From Tabrizicola fusiformis (GTDB taxonomy: Bacteria > Pseudomonadota > Alphaproteobacteria > Rhodobacterales > Rhodobacteraceae): 64,000 bases of DNA. Position 1 is the first letter of the stretch. Every line of letters starts with the position of its first letter. The DNA lies in the NCBI RefSeq assembly GCF_013328815.1, contig NZ_JABUHN010000014.1:1-64000 (forward strand), given 5' to 3'. Positions 43,991 through 53,720 of this stretch are shown here, in pieces. The translations under genes were made by a program, and so were the position numbers. The notes beneath the pieces were generated by a model. It searched no databases. It saw only the letters and a list, made by a program, of their open reading frames with translations, and had not been told where the DNA came from.

Positions 43991-44728
43991 TCAGTCGCCC
44001 TGTTGCTTCAGCTTGAAGGCGATCTGACGCAACATGCCGTGAAAGGTCTGCACTTCCGCCCGGGTCAGGTTCAGCCGGTTCCACATATGGCGCAGGTTCT
44101 GCCGCATCCCTTCCGCCTTGGTTTCGGGAAAGAAAAAACCAGCCGCGTCAAGCCGTTCCTCGAAATGGTCGCCCAGCCGCTCGACCTCGTGCTTTTCGGC
44201 GAAATCGGTGCGGGCCAGACCCATGACTTCGGGTGCCACCTCGACCGTCTGGCGGCGCCATTCATAGCCCATCAAGAGCGCGCATTGGCCAAGGTTGAGC
44301 GAGGGGAACTCCGGGTTCACCGGCACGGTGACGATGGCATTGGCATGGGCGATGTCTTCATTCTCCAGCCCCGCCCGTTCCGGCCCGAACAGGACGCCCA
44401 CCCGCTTACCCTCGGCTGTCAGGGCGCGGGCCAGTTCCATCGCGCGTTCCGGCGTCATCACCGGCTTGACGAGTTCGCGGCCCCGCGCAGTGGTGGCGAA
44501 GACATAGTCACAATCGCGCACCGCCGCCGCCAGATCGGGGAAATGCCCGGCATTGTCCAGCAGCCGCCCGGCGCCCGAGGCCATCGCCGCCGCCTTGGGG
44601 TTCGGCCAGCCGTCGCGCGGGGCAACCACGCGCATCCGCTCCAGCCCGAAATTCAGCATGGCACGGGCGGCGGCACCGATATTCTCGCCCATCTGGGGCC
44701 GCACAAGAATGAAGACGGGCGGGATCAT
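43991..44728 (-). CDS. trmJ: tRNA (cytidine/uridine-2'-O-)-methyltransferase TrmJ
   Basis: A 245-residue SPOUT methyltransferase modifying position 32 of tRNA anticodon loops. The N-terminal PPVFILVRPQMGENIGAAARAMLNFG and the knot motifs LFGPERAGLENEDIAHAN and VPVNPEFPSLNLGQCALLM are diagnostic. A short C-terminal helical extension matches TrmJ. The ATG at 44728 gives family length; the further upstream frame is Arg/Pro-rich and overlaps the divergent TfoX gene. It is divergent from the TfoX-like gene by about 70 bases. Confidence 0.92.
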   Translation of the reverse strand: MIPPVFILVRPQMGENIGAAARAMLNFGLERMRVVAPRDGWPNPKAAAMASGAGRLLDNAGHFPDLAAAVRDCDYVFATTARGRELVKPVMTPERAMELARALTAEGKRVGVLFGPERAGLENEDIAHANAIVTVPVNPEFPSLNLGQCALLMGYEWRRQTVEVAPEVMGLARTDFAEKHEVERLGDHFEERLDAAGFFFPETKAEGMRQNLRHMWNRLNLTRAEVQTFHGMLRQIAFKLKQQGD

Positions 44729-44796
44729 CAGCAGACCTTTGGCTTGGGCAAGGCCGCGTGATAGCTTGGCAGAGGGCGGCTGACAAGGAGGGCGCG

Positions 44797-45147
44797 ATGG
44801 CCTGGGACGAGGGGGTGGCGCAGCTTTTGCGCGATGATCTGGCGGCAGAGCCGGTAGCCGAGCGGCGGATGTTCGGCGGGCTGGCCTTTCTTCTGGGCGG
44901 GCATATGGTCTGCGGCGTTCACAAGGGCGGCGTGATGTTCCGCGTCGGCAAGGACAGCTATGGCGCCGCACTGGCCCTGCCCGGGACTGGCCCGCTGGAA
45001 ATGGGCGGACGGCCCATGGTGGGGATGATCGGCGCCGATGCCGGACTGGTGGCCGATGACGCGCGGCGCTGGCAGCTTATGGCGCTGGCGCTGGCCTGTG
45101 TCCGGGCGCTTCCGCCGAAACTGGCCAAGCCCGCGAAAACCCGCTAA
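44797..45147 (+). CDS. TfoX/Sxy N-terminal domain protein
   Basis: A 116-residue single TfoX N-terminal domain: ERRMFGGLAFLLGGHMVCGVHKGGVMFRVG (about residues 23-53) is the family core. In gammaproteobacteria TfoX/Sxy activates competence genes with CRP; short alphaproteobacterial versions are uncharacterised, so the function is open. A good ribosome site (AAGGAGGG) precedes the ATG at 44797. It is followed 27 bases later by the thiamine-phosphate-synthase-like gene and probably shares its transcript. Confidence 0.8.
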   Translation: MAWDEGVAQLLRDDLAAEPVAERRMFGGLAFLLGGHMVCGVHKGGVMFRVGKDSYGAALALPGTGPLEMGGRPMVGMIGADAGLVADDARRWQLMALALACVRALPPKLAKPAKTR

Positions 45148-45174
45148 GGCAGGCCGACCGACAGGAGAGCCCGC

Positions 45175-45795
45175 ATGTCCGACGCCGAACGCCCGCAGAT
45201 CACCCTGATCACGCCGCCCGCCTTTGATCTGGAGGTCTTCCCCGACCGGCTGGCGGCCGTGCTGGACAGCACCGAAATCGCCTGCCTGCGCCTGTCGCTG
45301 GCCAGCCGTGACGAGGACGCGCTGTTGCGCGCCGCCGACGCCTGCCGCCTGATCGCGCATGAGCGGGACGTGGCCATCGTGATCGAGGATCATCTGTTGC
45401 TGGTCGAGCGGCTGGGGCTGGACGGTGTGCATCTGACCGATGGCGCCCGTTCGGTGCGCAAGGCGCGCAAGGATCTGGGGGCGGATGCCATCGTCGGCGC
45501 CTTCTGCGGCACGACCCGGCATGAGGGCATGAACGCAGGCGAGGCCGGGGCCGATTACGCCGCCTTTGGTCCGATCGGGCAAACCGCCCTTGGCAAGGGC
45601 GAAAGCGCCGATTTCGACCTGTTCGACTGGTGGAGCCAGGTCATCGAAGTGCCCTGCATCGCCGAAGGGGCGCTGACCGCGGAACTGGTGGCGAAATTCG
45701 GGCCCGTCACCGATTTCTTCGGCATCGGCGCCGAAATCTGGGGCGCGGATGATCCTGTTGCGGCGCTCAAGGCGCTGATCGCCCCGCTCGGCTGA
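45175..45795 (+). CDS. Thiamine-phosphate-synthase/TenI-like protein
   Basis: A 206-residue TIM-barrel protein of the ThiE/TenI family. LGLDGVHLTDG and AGADYAAFGPIGQT correspond to the family's phosphate-binding segments, and an ATP-free barrel ending IAEGALTAELVAKFGPVTDFFGIGAEIW. The usual GPIFPTxTK loop is altered (GPIGQTALGKG), so it may be a TenI-like aminopyrimidine aminotransferase-type or divergent thiamine phosphate synthase rather than the main ThiE. No other thi gene is nearby. Confidence 0.72.
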   Translation: MSDAERPQITLITPPAFDLEVFPDRLAAVLDSTEIACLRLSLASRDEDALLRAADACRLIAHERDVAIVIEDHLLLVERLGLDGVHLTDGARSVRKARKDLGADAIVGAFCGTTRHEGMNAGEAGADYAAFGPIGQTALGKGESADFDLFDWWSQVIEVPCIAEGALTAELVAKFGPVTDFFGIGAEIWGADDPVAALKALIAPLG

Positions 45796-45868
45796 GGCTC
45801 CTCGTCGCCTTTGGCGCTCGTCGCGGGGCGCTGGCGATGAGAAGCCGAAGGCGCCCGAGGAGGAACTC
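45792..45868. terminator. Long imperfect hairpin between convergent genes
   Basis: Sequence after the thiamine-phosphate-synthase-like gene (TGAGGCTCCTCGTCGCC...) can pair imperfectly with GGCGCCCGAGGAGGAACTCA at the end of olsA, forming a long GC-rich stem spanning the whole 71-base convergent gap. Likely a shared terminator without T-run. Confidence 0.4.
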
Positions 45869-46703
45869 AGGCGAAAGGGTGCGAGGTGCGGATCACCCGT
45901 TCGCAATGGGCGGCCAGTTGCTTGCGGTCGGGGAAGGCATCCACCGGCACGTCGGGGTGAAAGATAACCTCGACCCGCCCCTGCCGCCGCGCCGCCAGCG
46001 TGATCAGCAGATGCGGCGCGAAGTCCATCTCGCCCCACCAGCCGTAAAAGCGCGGATCTTCCCCCGCGGGTGCGTGATAAACCACCGTAACCGGCTGCAC
46101 ATGCAGCACGCGGTCCAGCCCATGGCTGTAAAAGGCGGCAAAGAGCGTCGATTTGAACGGCAGCACTCGCTGCGCATCGGTGCTGGTGCCCTCGGGAAAA
46201 AACATAAGCTTGTGGCCCATGCGCAGCCGCTCTTCAAACAGCGCCTGCTGCCGTTTCGCCTCGCTGCCCTTGCGCGCGATAAAGACGGTGCCGGTCGCCC
46301 GGGCCAGCCAGCCGATGCCGGGCCAGCCCGCCACCTCGGACTTCGAGACGAAATAGACCCGCTGCACCGCGTTCAGGGCGAAGATGTCCAGCCATGAGGA
46401 ATGGTTGGCCACCACCGCCCCTTTCTGCCGCATCGGCGTGCCCCGCACGATCAACGGCAGGCCAAGAATGACAAAGGCCATGCGGCAGACGAATTGCGTG
46501 ATGAAGGGCGTGACGGGCCGCGCCTGCCCGCAGAGCGGACGCTCCACCAGCCGGACCAGCAACAGCAGCACAAGACAGCCATAGGTCAGAAGCCCCAGCA
46601 CCAGCCCCCGCCACAGCACACGCAACCAGCCGGAAATGCCGCGCGCCGGCACCCGGATCGGCACATTGCGCCAATCTTCGGCGCCGCCGGACTCGTCACT
46701 CAT
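45867..46703 (-). CDS. olsA: Lyso-ornithine lipid O-acyltransferase
   Basis: A 278-residue PlsC-family acyltransferase adding the second fatty acid to lyso-ornithine lipid. One N-terminal membrane helix (about residues 30-52). The acyltransferase motifs are NHSSWLD (HX4D, about residue 100-106), GTVFIARKGSE and FFPEGTSTD. The PlsC fold alone could be a 1-acylglycerol-3-phosphate acyltransferase, but the ATGA overlap with the OlsB gene upstream supports OlsA. Membrane-associated. Confidence 0.8.
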   Translation of the reverse strand: MSDESGGAEDWRNVPIRVPARGISGWLRVLWRGLVLGLLTYGCLVLLLLVRLVERPLCGQARPVTPFITQFVCRMAFVILGLPLIVRGTPMRQKGAVVANHSSWLDIFALNAVQRVYFVSKSEVAGWPGIGWLARATGTVFIARKGSEAKRQQALFEERLRMGHKLMFFPEGTSTDAQRVLPFKSTLFAAFYSHGLDRVLHVQPVTVVYHAPAGEDPRFYGWWGEMDFAPHLLITLAARRQGRVEVIFHPDVPVDAFPDRKQLAAHCERVIRTSHPFA

Positions 46704-47485
46704 CCCTCACGCACCTTCTTGCGGGTATAGAAATCGCGGTGCTTGGCGCTCATCCGTTCGGTGTCCATCACAAGGCAGACATCGGTGGTGTTGAAGGCAT
46801 GGTCGATCCATGCCCCGTCACCGACAAAACCGCCCAGCCGCAGATAGGCTTTGATCAGGGCCGGCGTGCCCGCCATCGCGGCGCGCCGGTCCAGCGCAGA
46901 GGCTGCGATCAGGTTCATCTCCTGCCGGTGCGGCGGCAGGGCGCGCACCCGCAGCGCCGGCGGGGCAAGGTGATTGTGGTGCAGATAGGACAGCGGCTGT
47001 GCCAGCGCCGCGATGTCGGTGCCATGAAAACTGGCCGCACCGAACAGCACCTCGATCCCGCGTTCCAGCACATAGGCAGCGAGCCCGTTCCACAAATGGA
47101 ACATCGCCGTGCCGCCGCGATAGTCGGGATGCACGCAGGACCGACCAAGTTCCAACAATTTGCGCCCCGAGGATTTGAGAGCGGCCAGATCGAACTCTCC
47201 CTCGGAATAGAAGCGTCCGCCCTCGGCCAGCCGGTCCGAAGGCAAAAGGCGATAGACCCCCACCACATCCTCAAGTGCCGCCGGATCGCGCCGGTTGTCG
47301 ATCAGCAGCAGGTGGTCGAAGATCGGGTCGAAATCGTCGGCCTCAAGCCGGGCCTCATGGTCCACCAATGGCCCCGAACCGCCAAGCTCGGCCACGAAAA
47401 CCTCATAGCGCAGCCGCTGCGCGGCCCGCAGATCGCGTGCGTCCTGCGCCAGGCGCAGGGTGAAGGCGGCATCATCGTCGATCAT
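46700..47485 (-). CDS. olsB: Ornithine N-acyltransferase OlsB
   Basis: A 261-residue GNAT-like enzyme forming lyso-ornithine lipid from ornithine and 3-hydroxyacyl-ACP, the first step of phosphorus-free membrane lipid synthesis. Family features: LRYEVFVAELG, VVGVYRLLPSD, FYSEGEFDLAAL, and LELGRSCVHPDYRGG with the acetyl-CoA/ACP-type binding segment. The ATG at 47485 (MIDDDAAFTLRLA) fits family N-termini. It overlaps olsA by 4 bases. A TTAA-N7-TTAA sequence lies about 107 bases upstream. Confidence 0.87.
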   Translation of the reverse strand: MIDDDAAFTLRLAQDARDLRAAQRLRYEVFVAELGGSGPLVDHEARLEADDFDPIFDHLLLIDNRRDPAALEDVVGVYRLLPSDRLAEGGRFYSEGEFDLAALKSSGRKLLELGRSCVHPDYRGGTAMFHLWNGLAAYVLERGIEVLFGAASFHGTDIAALAQPLSYLHHNHLAPPALRVRALPPHRQEMNLIAASALDRRAAMAGTPALIKAYLRLGGFVGDGAWIDHAFNTTDVCLVMDTERMSAKHRDFYTRKKVREG

Positions 47486-47591
47486 CACACGCAGGTTCCG
47501 GCTCTGGCCTCGGGTGCTGGATAGGGCCTGCGGCCCCGCATTGCAACAGCGCGCCACCGCGCCCCAGTAGCTCTCGCAATCTGAAGTTGCG

Positions 47592-47606
47592 TTAAGCTTT
47601 CCTTAA
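47592..47606. promoter_or_regulatory. Candidate CtrA box (TTAA-N7-TTAA)
   Basis: TTAA (47592-47595), seven bases, then TTAA (47603-47606) followed by CC, matching the alphaproteobacterial CtrA consensus TTAA-N7-TTAA. It lies upstream of olsB on the minus strand and beside chpT, which encodes the CtrA phosphorelay phosphotransferase. A single match in a short sequence, so tentative. Confidence 0.4.
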
Positions 47607-47617
47607 CCCATACTGGC

Positions 47618-47791
47618 TCAACTGGAAAAGTCCGGCAGAAGCGGCACCTGCCGGGCGTCGATCACCACCTTGCCGGCATGTTCAAAGTTCACGGTCACCT
47701 TGCCGTTGATGTTGGATTGCACCTGCCCCAGCCCCCAGTCGGGGCGGTCAGGATGGCGCACCAGCATTCCCGGCTCCAGTATCGACAGCAT
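47618..47791 (-). CDS. Small DUF3553 protein
   Basis: A 57-residue protein with an excellent ribosome site (AGGAGGT) 5-6 bases before the ATG. The sequence MLSILEPGMLVRHPDRPDWG, then GLGQVQSNINGKVTVNFEHAG, matches the small DUF3553 family of alphaproteobacteria, with the repeated RHP-DWGxGQVQS pattern reminiscent of a CarD/RNAP-interacting SH3-like fold. Function unknown. It diverges from chpT with only 28 bases between the starts and precedes olsBA on the same strand. Confidence 0.85.
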   Translation of the reverse strand: MLSILEPGMLVRHPDRPDWGLGQVQSNINGKVTVNFEHAGKVVIDARQVPLLPDFSS

Positions 47792-47819
47792 TCCGACCTC
47801 CTAAAGCAAAGGACAGCCC

Positions 47820-48416
47820 TTGCAGGACAAACCCGATCTCGCGGCGCTGCTCGGCTCGCGCATCTGCCACGATCTTATCAGCCCGATCGGCGCCATCGGC
47901 AACGGGGTTGAACTTCTGATGCTGGATGGCAGCCGCCAAAGCCCGGAAATGGCGCTGATTTCGGAAAGCGTGTCTCATGCCAATGCACGGATAAAATTCT
48001 TTCGCGTGGCCTTCGGTGCTTCGGGCGGCGATCAGCGGATCGGCCGGGGCGAGGTTGCCGGCGTTCTGGCCGAGATGACCCGCGGCGGCCGTGTTGGGAT
48101 CGACTGGCAAAGCCCCGCCGACCTGCCCCGGCGCGAGGTGAAGCTGGCCTTCCTGCTGATCCTCTGCCTCGAAACCGCGATGTCCCATGGCGGCCGCATC
48201 CGGGTGGAACGCAGCGAGACCCGCTGGACCCTGACCGGCGAGGCGGGCCGGTTGCGCGTTGACCCCGCCCTGTGGGAGGTGCTGTCGAACCCCAGTGCCA
48301 GCGCCGAAATCGGCCCCGCGCAGGTGCATTTCCTTCTGGTGCCCGAGGAATGCGCCCGCCAGCACCGCCGCCTCACGGTCGAGGTGGATGCGGCAGGTAT
48401 CCGCTTTGCCTTCTGA
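47820..48416 (+). CDS. chpT: Histidine phosphotransferase ChpT
   Basis: A 198-residue ChpT-family protein, passing phosphate from CckA to CtrA and CpdR in the cell-cycle/motility phosphorelay of alphaproteobacteria. The phospho-accepting His17 is in SRICHDLISPIGAI, part of a dimerising helical hairpin. The C-terminal degenerate HATPase-like fold (about residues 90-198) includes ETAMSHGGRIRVERS. It starts on TTG at 47820, after AAAGGAC. It is divergent from the DUF3553 gene. Confidence 0.85.
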   Translation: MQDKPDLAALLGSRICHDLISPIGAIGNGVELLMLDGSRQSPEMALISESVSHANARIKFFRVAFGASGGDQRIGRGEVAGVLAEMTRGGRVGIDWQSPADLPRREVKLAFLLILCLETAMSHGGRIRVERSETRWTLTGEAGRLRVDPALWEVLSNPSASAEIGPAQVHFLLVPEECARQHRRLTVEVDAAGIRFAF

Positions 48417-48442
48417 CGATGCGGCGGTCCCGGGCGGGCGGA

Positions 48443-49702
48443 TCAGCTCCGCACCGTGCCGTCGCCGGTCACCAGATATTTGAAGCTGCAAAGCTGCTCG
48501 GCCCCGACCGGACCCCGCGCATGAAGCTTGCCCGTGGCAATCCCGATCTCGCCGCCCATGCCGAACTCGCCGCCATCGGCAAACTGGGTCGAGGCATTGT
48601 GCAGCAGGATTGCCGAATCGAGCCGCTGAAAGAATTTCGCAGCCGTCTCGGCATTCTCGGTCAGGATCGCTTCGGTATGCTGGCTGCCGTATTTGCGGAT
48701 ATGGGCAATCGCCTCGTCCACACCGTCCACCAGTTTGGCGGCAATGATCATGTCCAGAAACTCACGCCCGAAATCCTCGGGCGCGGCGCGGACAGTACCG
48801 GGAATCTTCAGCAGTTCGCCCTCGGTGCGCACCTCGACCCCGGCCTTGATCAGGTCTTCGATCAGAACGCCGCCATGCTGGGTATAAAACCGCCAGTCGA
48901 TCAGCAGGCATTCGGCGGCACCACAAATCCCGGTGCGGCGGGTCTTGGCATTCAGCACCACCCGGCGCGCCTTTTCCAGATCGGCCTCGCGGTCGGCATA
49001 GACGTGGCAGATGCCTTCCAGATGCGCAAAGACCGGCACCCGCGCCTCGCGCTGAACCAGCCCGACAAGGCCCTTGCCACCGCGCGGCACGATCACGTCG
49101 ATATGGTCCACCGCCGTCAGCATGGCCGAAACCATCGCCCGGTCGCGCGTGGGGATCAGCTGGATGGCCGCGTCGGGCAGCCGCGCCTCGCGCAGACCCT
49201 GCACCATGCAATCATGGATCACTTCGGAGGTGTGGAAACTCTCCGACCCGCCGCGCAGGATCACCGCATTGCCCGCCTTGAGGCACAGCGCCCCGGCATC
49301 CGCCGTCACGTTCGGGCGGCTTTCATAGATGACGCCGACCACGCCCAAGGGCGTCGCCACCCGCTGGATATGCAGGCCCGAGGGCATGTCCCATTCCGCC
49401 AGCACCCGCCCCACCGGATCGCGCTGTTCCGCGACCGACCGCAGCCCGGCGACGATGCCGCGAATGCGGTTCTCGTCCAGCTTCAGCCGGTCCATCATCG
49501 CGGGCGACAGACCCTTTTCAGCGCCGTAGTCGAGGTCAAGGCAGTTGGCATCAAGGATTTCGCCCCGCCGCTCCCAGACGAAATGTGCGGCGCTGATCAG
49601 GGCGGCATATTTCCGCTCTTGCGAGGCATAGGCAAGCTCCTCTGCCGCCGCCCGCGCCTTGGCGCCGATCTCGCGCATCAGATCCGAGATTTGCCCATCC
49701 AT
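48443..49702 (-). CDS. proA: Gamma-glutamyl phosphate reductase
   Basis: A 419-residue aldehyde-dehydrogenase-fold enzyme of proline synthesis, reducing gamma-glutamyl phosphate to glutamate semialdehyde with NADPH. Motifs: [46 protein letters not shown], the catalytic Cys in [18 protein letters not shown], and [22 protein letters not shown] near the C-terminus. It follows proB by 71 bases that contain tandem palindromes. Confidence 0.96.
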   Translation of the reverse strand: MDGQISDLMREIGAKARAAAEELAYASQERKYAALISAAHFVWERRGEILDANCLDLDYGAEKGLSPAMMDRLKLDENRIRGIVAGLRSVAEQRDPVGRVLAEWDMPSGLHIQRVATPLGVVGVIYESRPNVTADAGALCLKAGNAVILRGGSESFHTSEVIHDCMVQGLREARLPDAAIQLIPTRDRAMVSAMLTAVDHIDVIVPRGGKGLVGLVQREARVPVFAHLEGICHVYADREADLEKARRVVLNAKTRRTGICGAAECLLIDWRFYTQHGGVLIEDLIKAGVEVRTEGELLKIPGTVRAAPEDFGREFLDMIIAAKLVDGVDEAIAHIRKYGSQHTEAILTENAETAAKFFQRLDSAILLHNASTQFADGGEFGMGGEIGIATGKLHARGPVGAEQLCSFKYLVTGDGTVRS

Positions 49703-49726
49703 CGCCGCCGTCTCCCCCTGCGCGCC

Positions 49727-49772
49727 GCAAGTTTCTTCGAAGAAATTTGCAAAAATCTTTCAAGATTTTTGC
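49727..49772. repeat. Two adjoining palindromes between proB and proA
   Basis: GCAAGTTTCTTC paired with GAAGAAATTTGC (49727-49750), and GCAAAAATCTTT paired with CAAGATTTTTGC (49749-49772), sharing the central GC. Both are AT-rich in a GC-rich background. They could be a short dispersed repeat, a weak terminator after proB, or an RNA processing site lowering proA expression. Confidence 0.7.
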
Positions 49773-49773
49773 G

Positions 49774-50888
49774 CTAAATCACCATATCGTCCCGATGCAC
49801 CAGCGCCGCCCGGCCCTGATAGCCCAAGATCGCCTCGATCTCGCCCGAGCGGTGCCCGGCAATCGCGCGGGCCTCGGCCACGGTATAGCGCACCAGCCCC
49901 TTGCCCAGCACTTCCCCCGCCGGCGACAGGATCGCCACCGGGTCGCCGCGGCCAAAGCTGCCAGAGACGGCGGTCACACCAGCCGGAAGCAGGCTTTTGC
50001 CCGCTTTCAGCGCCGTCACCGCCCCCGCGTCCAGCCGCAATTCGCCGCGCGGCTTCATCGCGTTGATCCAGCGTTTGCGCGCCGCCTGCGGGTCGCCCTT
50101 GGCGAGGAACCAGGTCCGGTTCGCCCCCTCGGCCAGCGCTTTCAGCGGGCGCAGCGTGCTGCCCTCCATGATTGCCATGGCGCAGCCCCCGGCCACGGCG
50201 GTTTTTGCCGCCAGCAGCTTGGTCTTCATGCCGCCCTTGGACAGGCCCGAAATCGGATCGCCCGCCATCGCCTCGATCTCGGGCGTGATCTTCTGCACCA
50301 GATCGAACCGCACCGCGTCCGGGTCTTCCTTGGGGTTGGCGGAGTAGAAGCCATCGACATCCGACAGCAGCAAAAGCTGATCCGCCCCCACCGTCACCGC
50401 AATCTGCGCCGCCAGACGGTCGTTGTCGCCAAAGCGGATTTCGTCGGTCGCCACCGTGTCATTCTCGTTCACGATGGGCACAACGCCAAGGCCCAGCAGC
50501 GTTTCCATCGTGGCGCGGCTGTTGAGGTAGCGGCGGCGGTCCTCGGTATCCTCCAGCGTCACCAGAACCTGCGCCGTGGTAATGCCATGCGGTGCCAGCA
50601 CCTCTTCATAGGCCCGCGCCAGCCGGATTTGCCCCACCGCCGCAGCGGCCTGCGACTGTTCCAGCGTCAGCGCACCATCGCCCAGACCCAGCACCTTGCG
50701 CCCCAGCGCGATCGAGCCGGAAGAAACCAACACCACATCGGCGCCGCGCACCTTGGCTTCGGCCACATCCATGGCCAGCGCCGAAAGCCAGCCCTGCCGC
50801 AGCCCGCTTGCGCGGTCCACCAGCAGGGCCGAGCCGATCTTGATGACCAGCCGTTTCGCTGCCCGAATATCGGGCGCAACCAAGGGCA

Positions 50889-50889
<1 letters not shown>
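49774..50889 (-). CDS. proB: Glutamate 5-kinase
   Basis: A 371-residue amino-acid kinase with C-terminal PUA domain, phosphorylating glutamate in the first step of proline synthesis. [12 protein letters not shown] at the start, [21 protein letters not shown], the [12 protein letters not shown] and [11 protein letters not shown] motifs, and [10 protein letters not shown] are all typical. The PUA domain (about residues 280-371) ends [17 protein letters not shown]. The ATG at 50889 overlaps the obgE stop (TGATG), so the two are translationally coupled; a GTG at 50901 would add four residues. Confidence 0.95.
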
Positions 50890-51932
<1,043 letters not shown>

Positions 51933-52049
51933 TCACAACAGGCGATAGTGGACAAAGGCTCAAGTCTCAAGGGCAACCCATGCAGTTGCACCTTCTGAAA
52001 TACTCCGCGGGGGGTCCGGGGGTGGGAAACCCCCGGGGCGCCGGTCGGC

Positions 52050-52622
52050 TCAGTCCAGACGGCGGATATAGGTCCAGGTCGGCACCCGGGCTGCGCGCGC
52101 CACCGAATAGGTTTCGGCATCGCCCAGATATTCAAAACCGGCATGGCTCAACACCCGGGCCGATCCGGCATTGTCCTGAAACACCTCGGCAAAGATCGTC
52201 CGGTTGCCAAGCGGATTGGCCGCGACCAGCGCCCGCACCGCCTCGGAGGCGATGCCGGTGTTCCACAGCGCCGGCGCCACCCAATAGCCGATTTCCGACT
52301 GGCCACGGTCCATCGGTTTCAGGCTGATGATCCCCAGAAGCTCAGACAATCCGGTGCCCGCCCCATCCATCGCCCAGACCGTCTCGCCGGTGCCGGCCAT
52401 GGCGCGGGCGATGAAGGCTTCAACCGCCCCCGGCGGCAGAGGATGCGGAATCGACCGCGTGCCTTCGGCGACGCGCCGGTCCCCGGCATACATGCCGCAC
52501 AGCCCCGCGTCGGAACGGCGCAACGGGCGCAGCACAAAGCGGCCCGCGGCAATCTCCTGCCCCGCGCCCGCGACCGGCGCCCTGACGGCGCCCGCTGCGG
52601 CGCCGGTGATGTCAAGCGTCAT
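52050..52622 (-). CDS. GNAT-family N-acetyltransferase (RimJ/RimL-like)
   Basis: A 190-residue GNAT acetyltransferase. RFVLRPLRRSDAG opens the domain at about residue 32, ISLKPMDRGQSEIGYWVAPALWNTGIASEAVRAL contains the acetyl-CoA loop region, and VFQDNAGSARVLSHAGFEYLG is the classical RimL-type ending. Its location between L27 and obg suggests a ribosomal-protein or other target, but this is only context. The ATG at 52622 has GGAGGGA upstream. Confidence 0.83.
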   Translation of the reverse strand: MTLDITGAAAGAVRAPVAGAGQEIAAGRFVLRPLRRSDAGLCGMYAGDRRVAEGTRSIPHPLPPGAVEAFIARAMAGTGETVWAMDGAGTGLSELLGIISLKPMDRGQSEIGYWVAPALWNTGIASEAVRALVAANPLGNRTIFAEVFQDNAGSARVLSHAGFEYLGDAETYSVARAARVPTWTYIRRLD

Positions 52623-52822
52623 GGCTTCCCTCCTTCGAAGCGCATGTCCAGGCCGCATGACCCGGAGAACTCCCCGAGGCCCCTCACCCCGAGGTGGCCC
52701 CTGTCCAGACCTCCGCCAAGACCCTGCTGGCGGAAACGTGATCGGATGGCGGCGCCGGAAACGGAAAAGGGACCGGCGGTTCCGCCGATCCCCTTCTTAC
52801 AATGCGATTGTAAAGGTCCGGC

Positions 52823-53092
52823 TTACTCGGCAGCCTCTGCAACTGGCAGCACCGAAATGAAGGTGCGGCCCTTGAGGCCCTTCTTGAAGGTCACGCGGCC
52901 TTCGACGGTGGCAAAGATCGTGTGATCGGTGCCCATGCCGACGCCATTGCCCGGGAACCAGGTGGTGCCGCGCTGACGCACGATGATGTTGCCCGGAATG
53001 GCGGCCTGGCCGCCGAACAGCTTGACGCCCAGACGACGGCCCGCGCTGTCGCGGCCGTTGCGGGAGGAGCCGCCTGCTTTCTTGTGTGCCAT
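52823..53092 (-). CDS. rpmA: 50S ribosomal protein L27
   Basis: An 89-residue L27: [20 protein letters not shown] and [41 protein letters not shown] are diagnostic. It has no N-terminal cleavable extension, as usual in proteobacteria. It follows rplU by 13 bases in the same operon. Confidence 0.98.
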   Translation of the reverse strand: MAHKKAGGSSRNGRDSAGRRLGVKLFGGQAAIPGNIIVRQRGTTWFPGNGVGMGTDHTIFATVEGRVTFKKGLKGRTFISVLPVAEAAE

Positions 53093-53105
53093 GGGAGATT
53101 ACTCC

Positions 53106-53495
53106 TTACTTCGCGGTTTCGTGGGCAGCACGGCGCGCGTCGGCGGTGCCGGTGGCAGCCTTGACGCCCGAAGCTTCGGCACCCGAGGCGAGAACCTCGG
53201 TCACGCGAACCAGCGTCAGGTGCTGACGGTGGCCCTTGGTGCGCTGCGACGAGTGCTTGCGGCGGCGCTTGACGAAGTGGATCGTCTTTTCGCCCTTGAT
53301 CTGGTCGATGACCTCGGCCTGCACGGCCGCACCCGCGACCAGCGGCGCACCGACGGTCACGGCATCGCCGCCCACCATCAGGATTTCGTTGAACTGGATC
53401 TTTTCGCCAGCGACGGCATCAAGCTTTTCCACGCGCAGAACGTCGCCGCTCTGCACCTTGTATTGCTTGCCGCCGGTCTTCAGGACCGCAAACAT
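53106..53495 (-). CDS. rplU: 50S ribosomal protein L21
   Basis: A 129-residue L21, with MFAVLKTGGKQYKVQSGDVL and VKRRRKHSSQRTKGHRQ typical of the family. A C-terminal extension of about 25 residues, Ala-rich (AEASGVKAATGTADARRAAHETAK-like), exceeds the usual ~103 residues, as often seen in this lineage. First gene of the operon, with a clear promoter about 145 bases upstream. Confidence 0.97.
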   Translation of the reverse strand: MFAVLKTGGKQYKVQSGDVLRVEKLDAVAGEKIQFNEILMVGGDAVTVGAPLVAGAAVQAEVIDQIKGEKTIHFVKRRRKHSSQRTKGHRQHLTLVRVTEVLASGAEASGVKAATGTADARRAAHETAK

Positions 53496-53639
53496 GGGTC
53501 TTCCCTTCCGTGTCTCCGCATCCTTCGGCCCCGCTTGGCGGCGTTTCGGGGGCAAGCCCCGCCTTCGGACAGCGCGCCCCGTGGGGCGTCATTGCAATAA
53601 AATACCCCGGACAGACTCAGAGGTCTTCCGGGATGCGCG

Positions 53640-53668
53640 CTTATCCGGGAATCGCCCCGCGCTGTCAA
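53640..53668 (-). promoter_or_regulatory. Promoter of the rplU-rpmA operon
   Basis: On the minus strand TTGACA (53663-53668), a 17-base spacer and GATAAG (53640-53645) form a near-consensus sigma-70 promoter. It predicts a leader of about 135-140 bases before the rplU ATG, long enough for an autoregulatory structure. Confidence 0.65.
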
Positions 53669-53720
53669 GAACCCCTGCGCCCCGTTGCGCGGGCGCCCCG
53701 ACGGGGGCTAGGCTGGGTCC

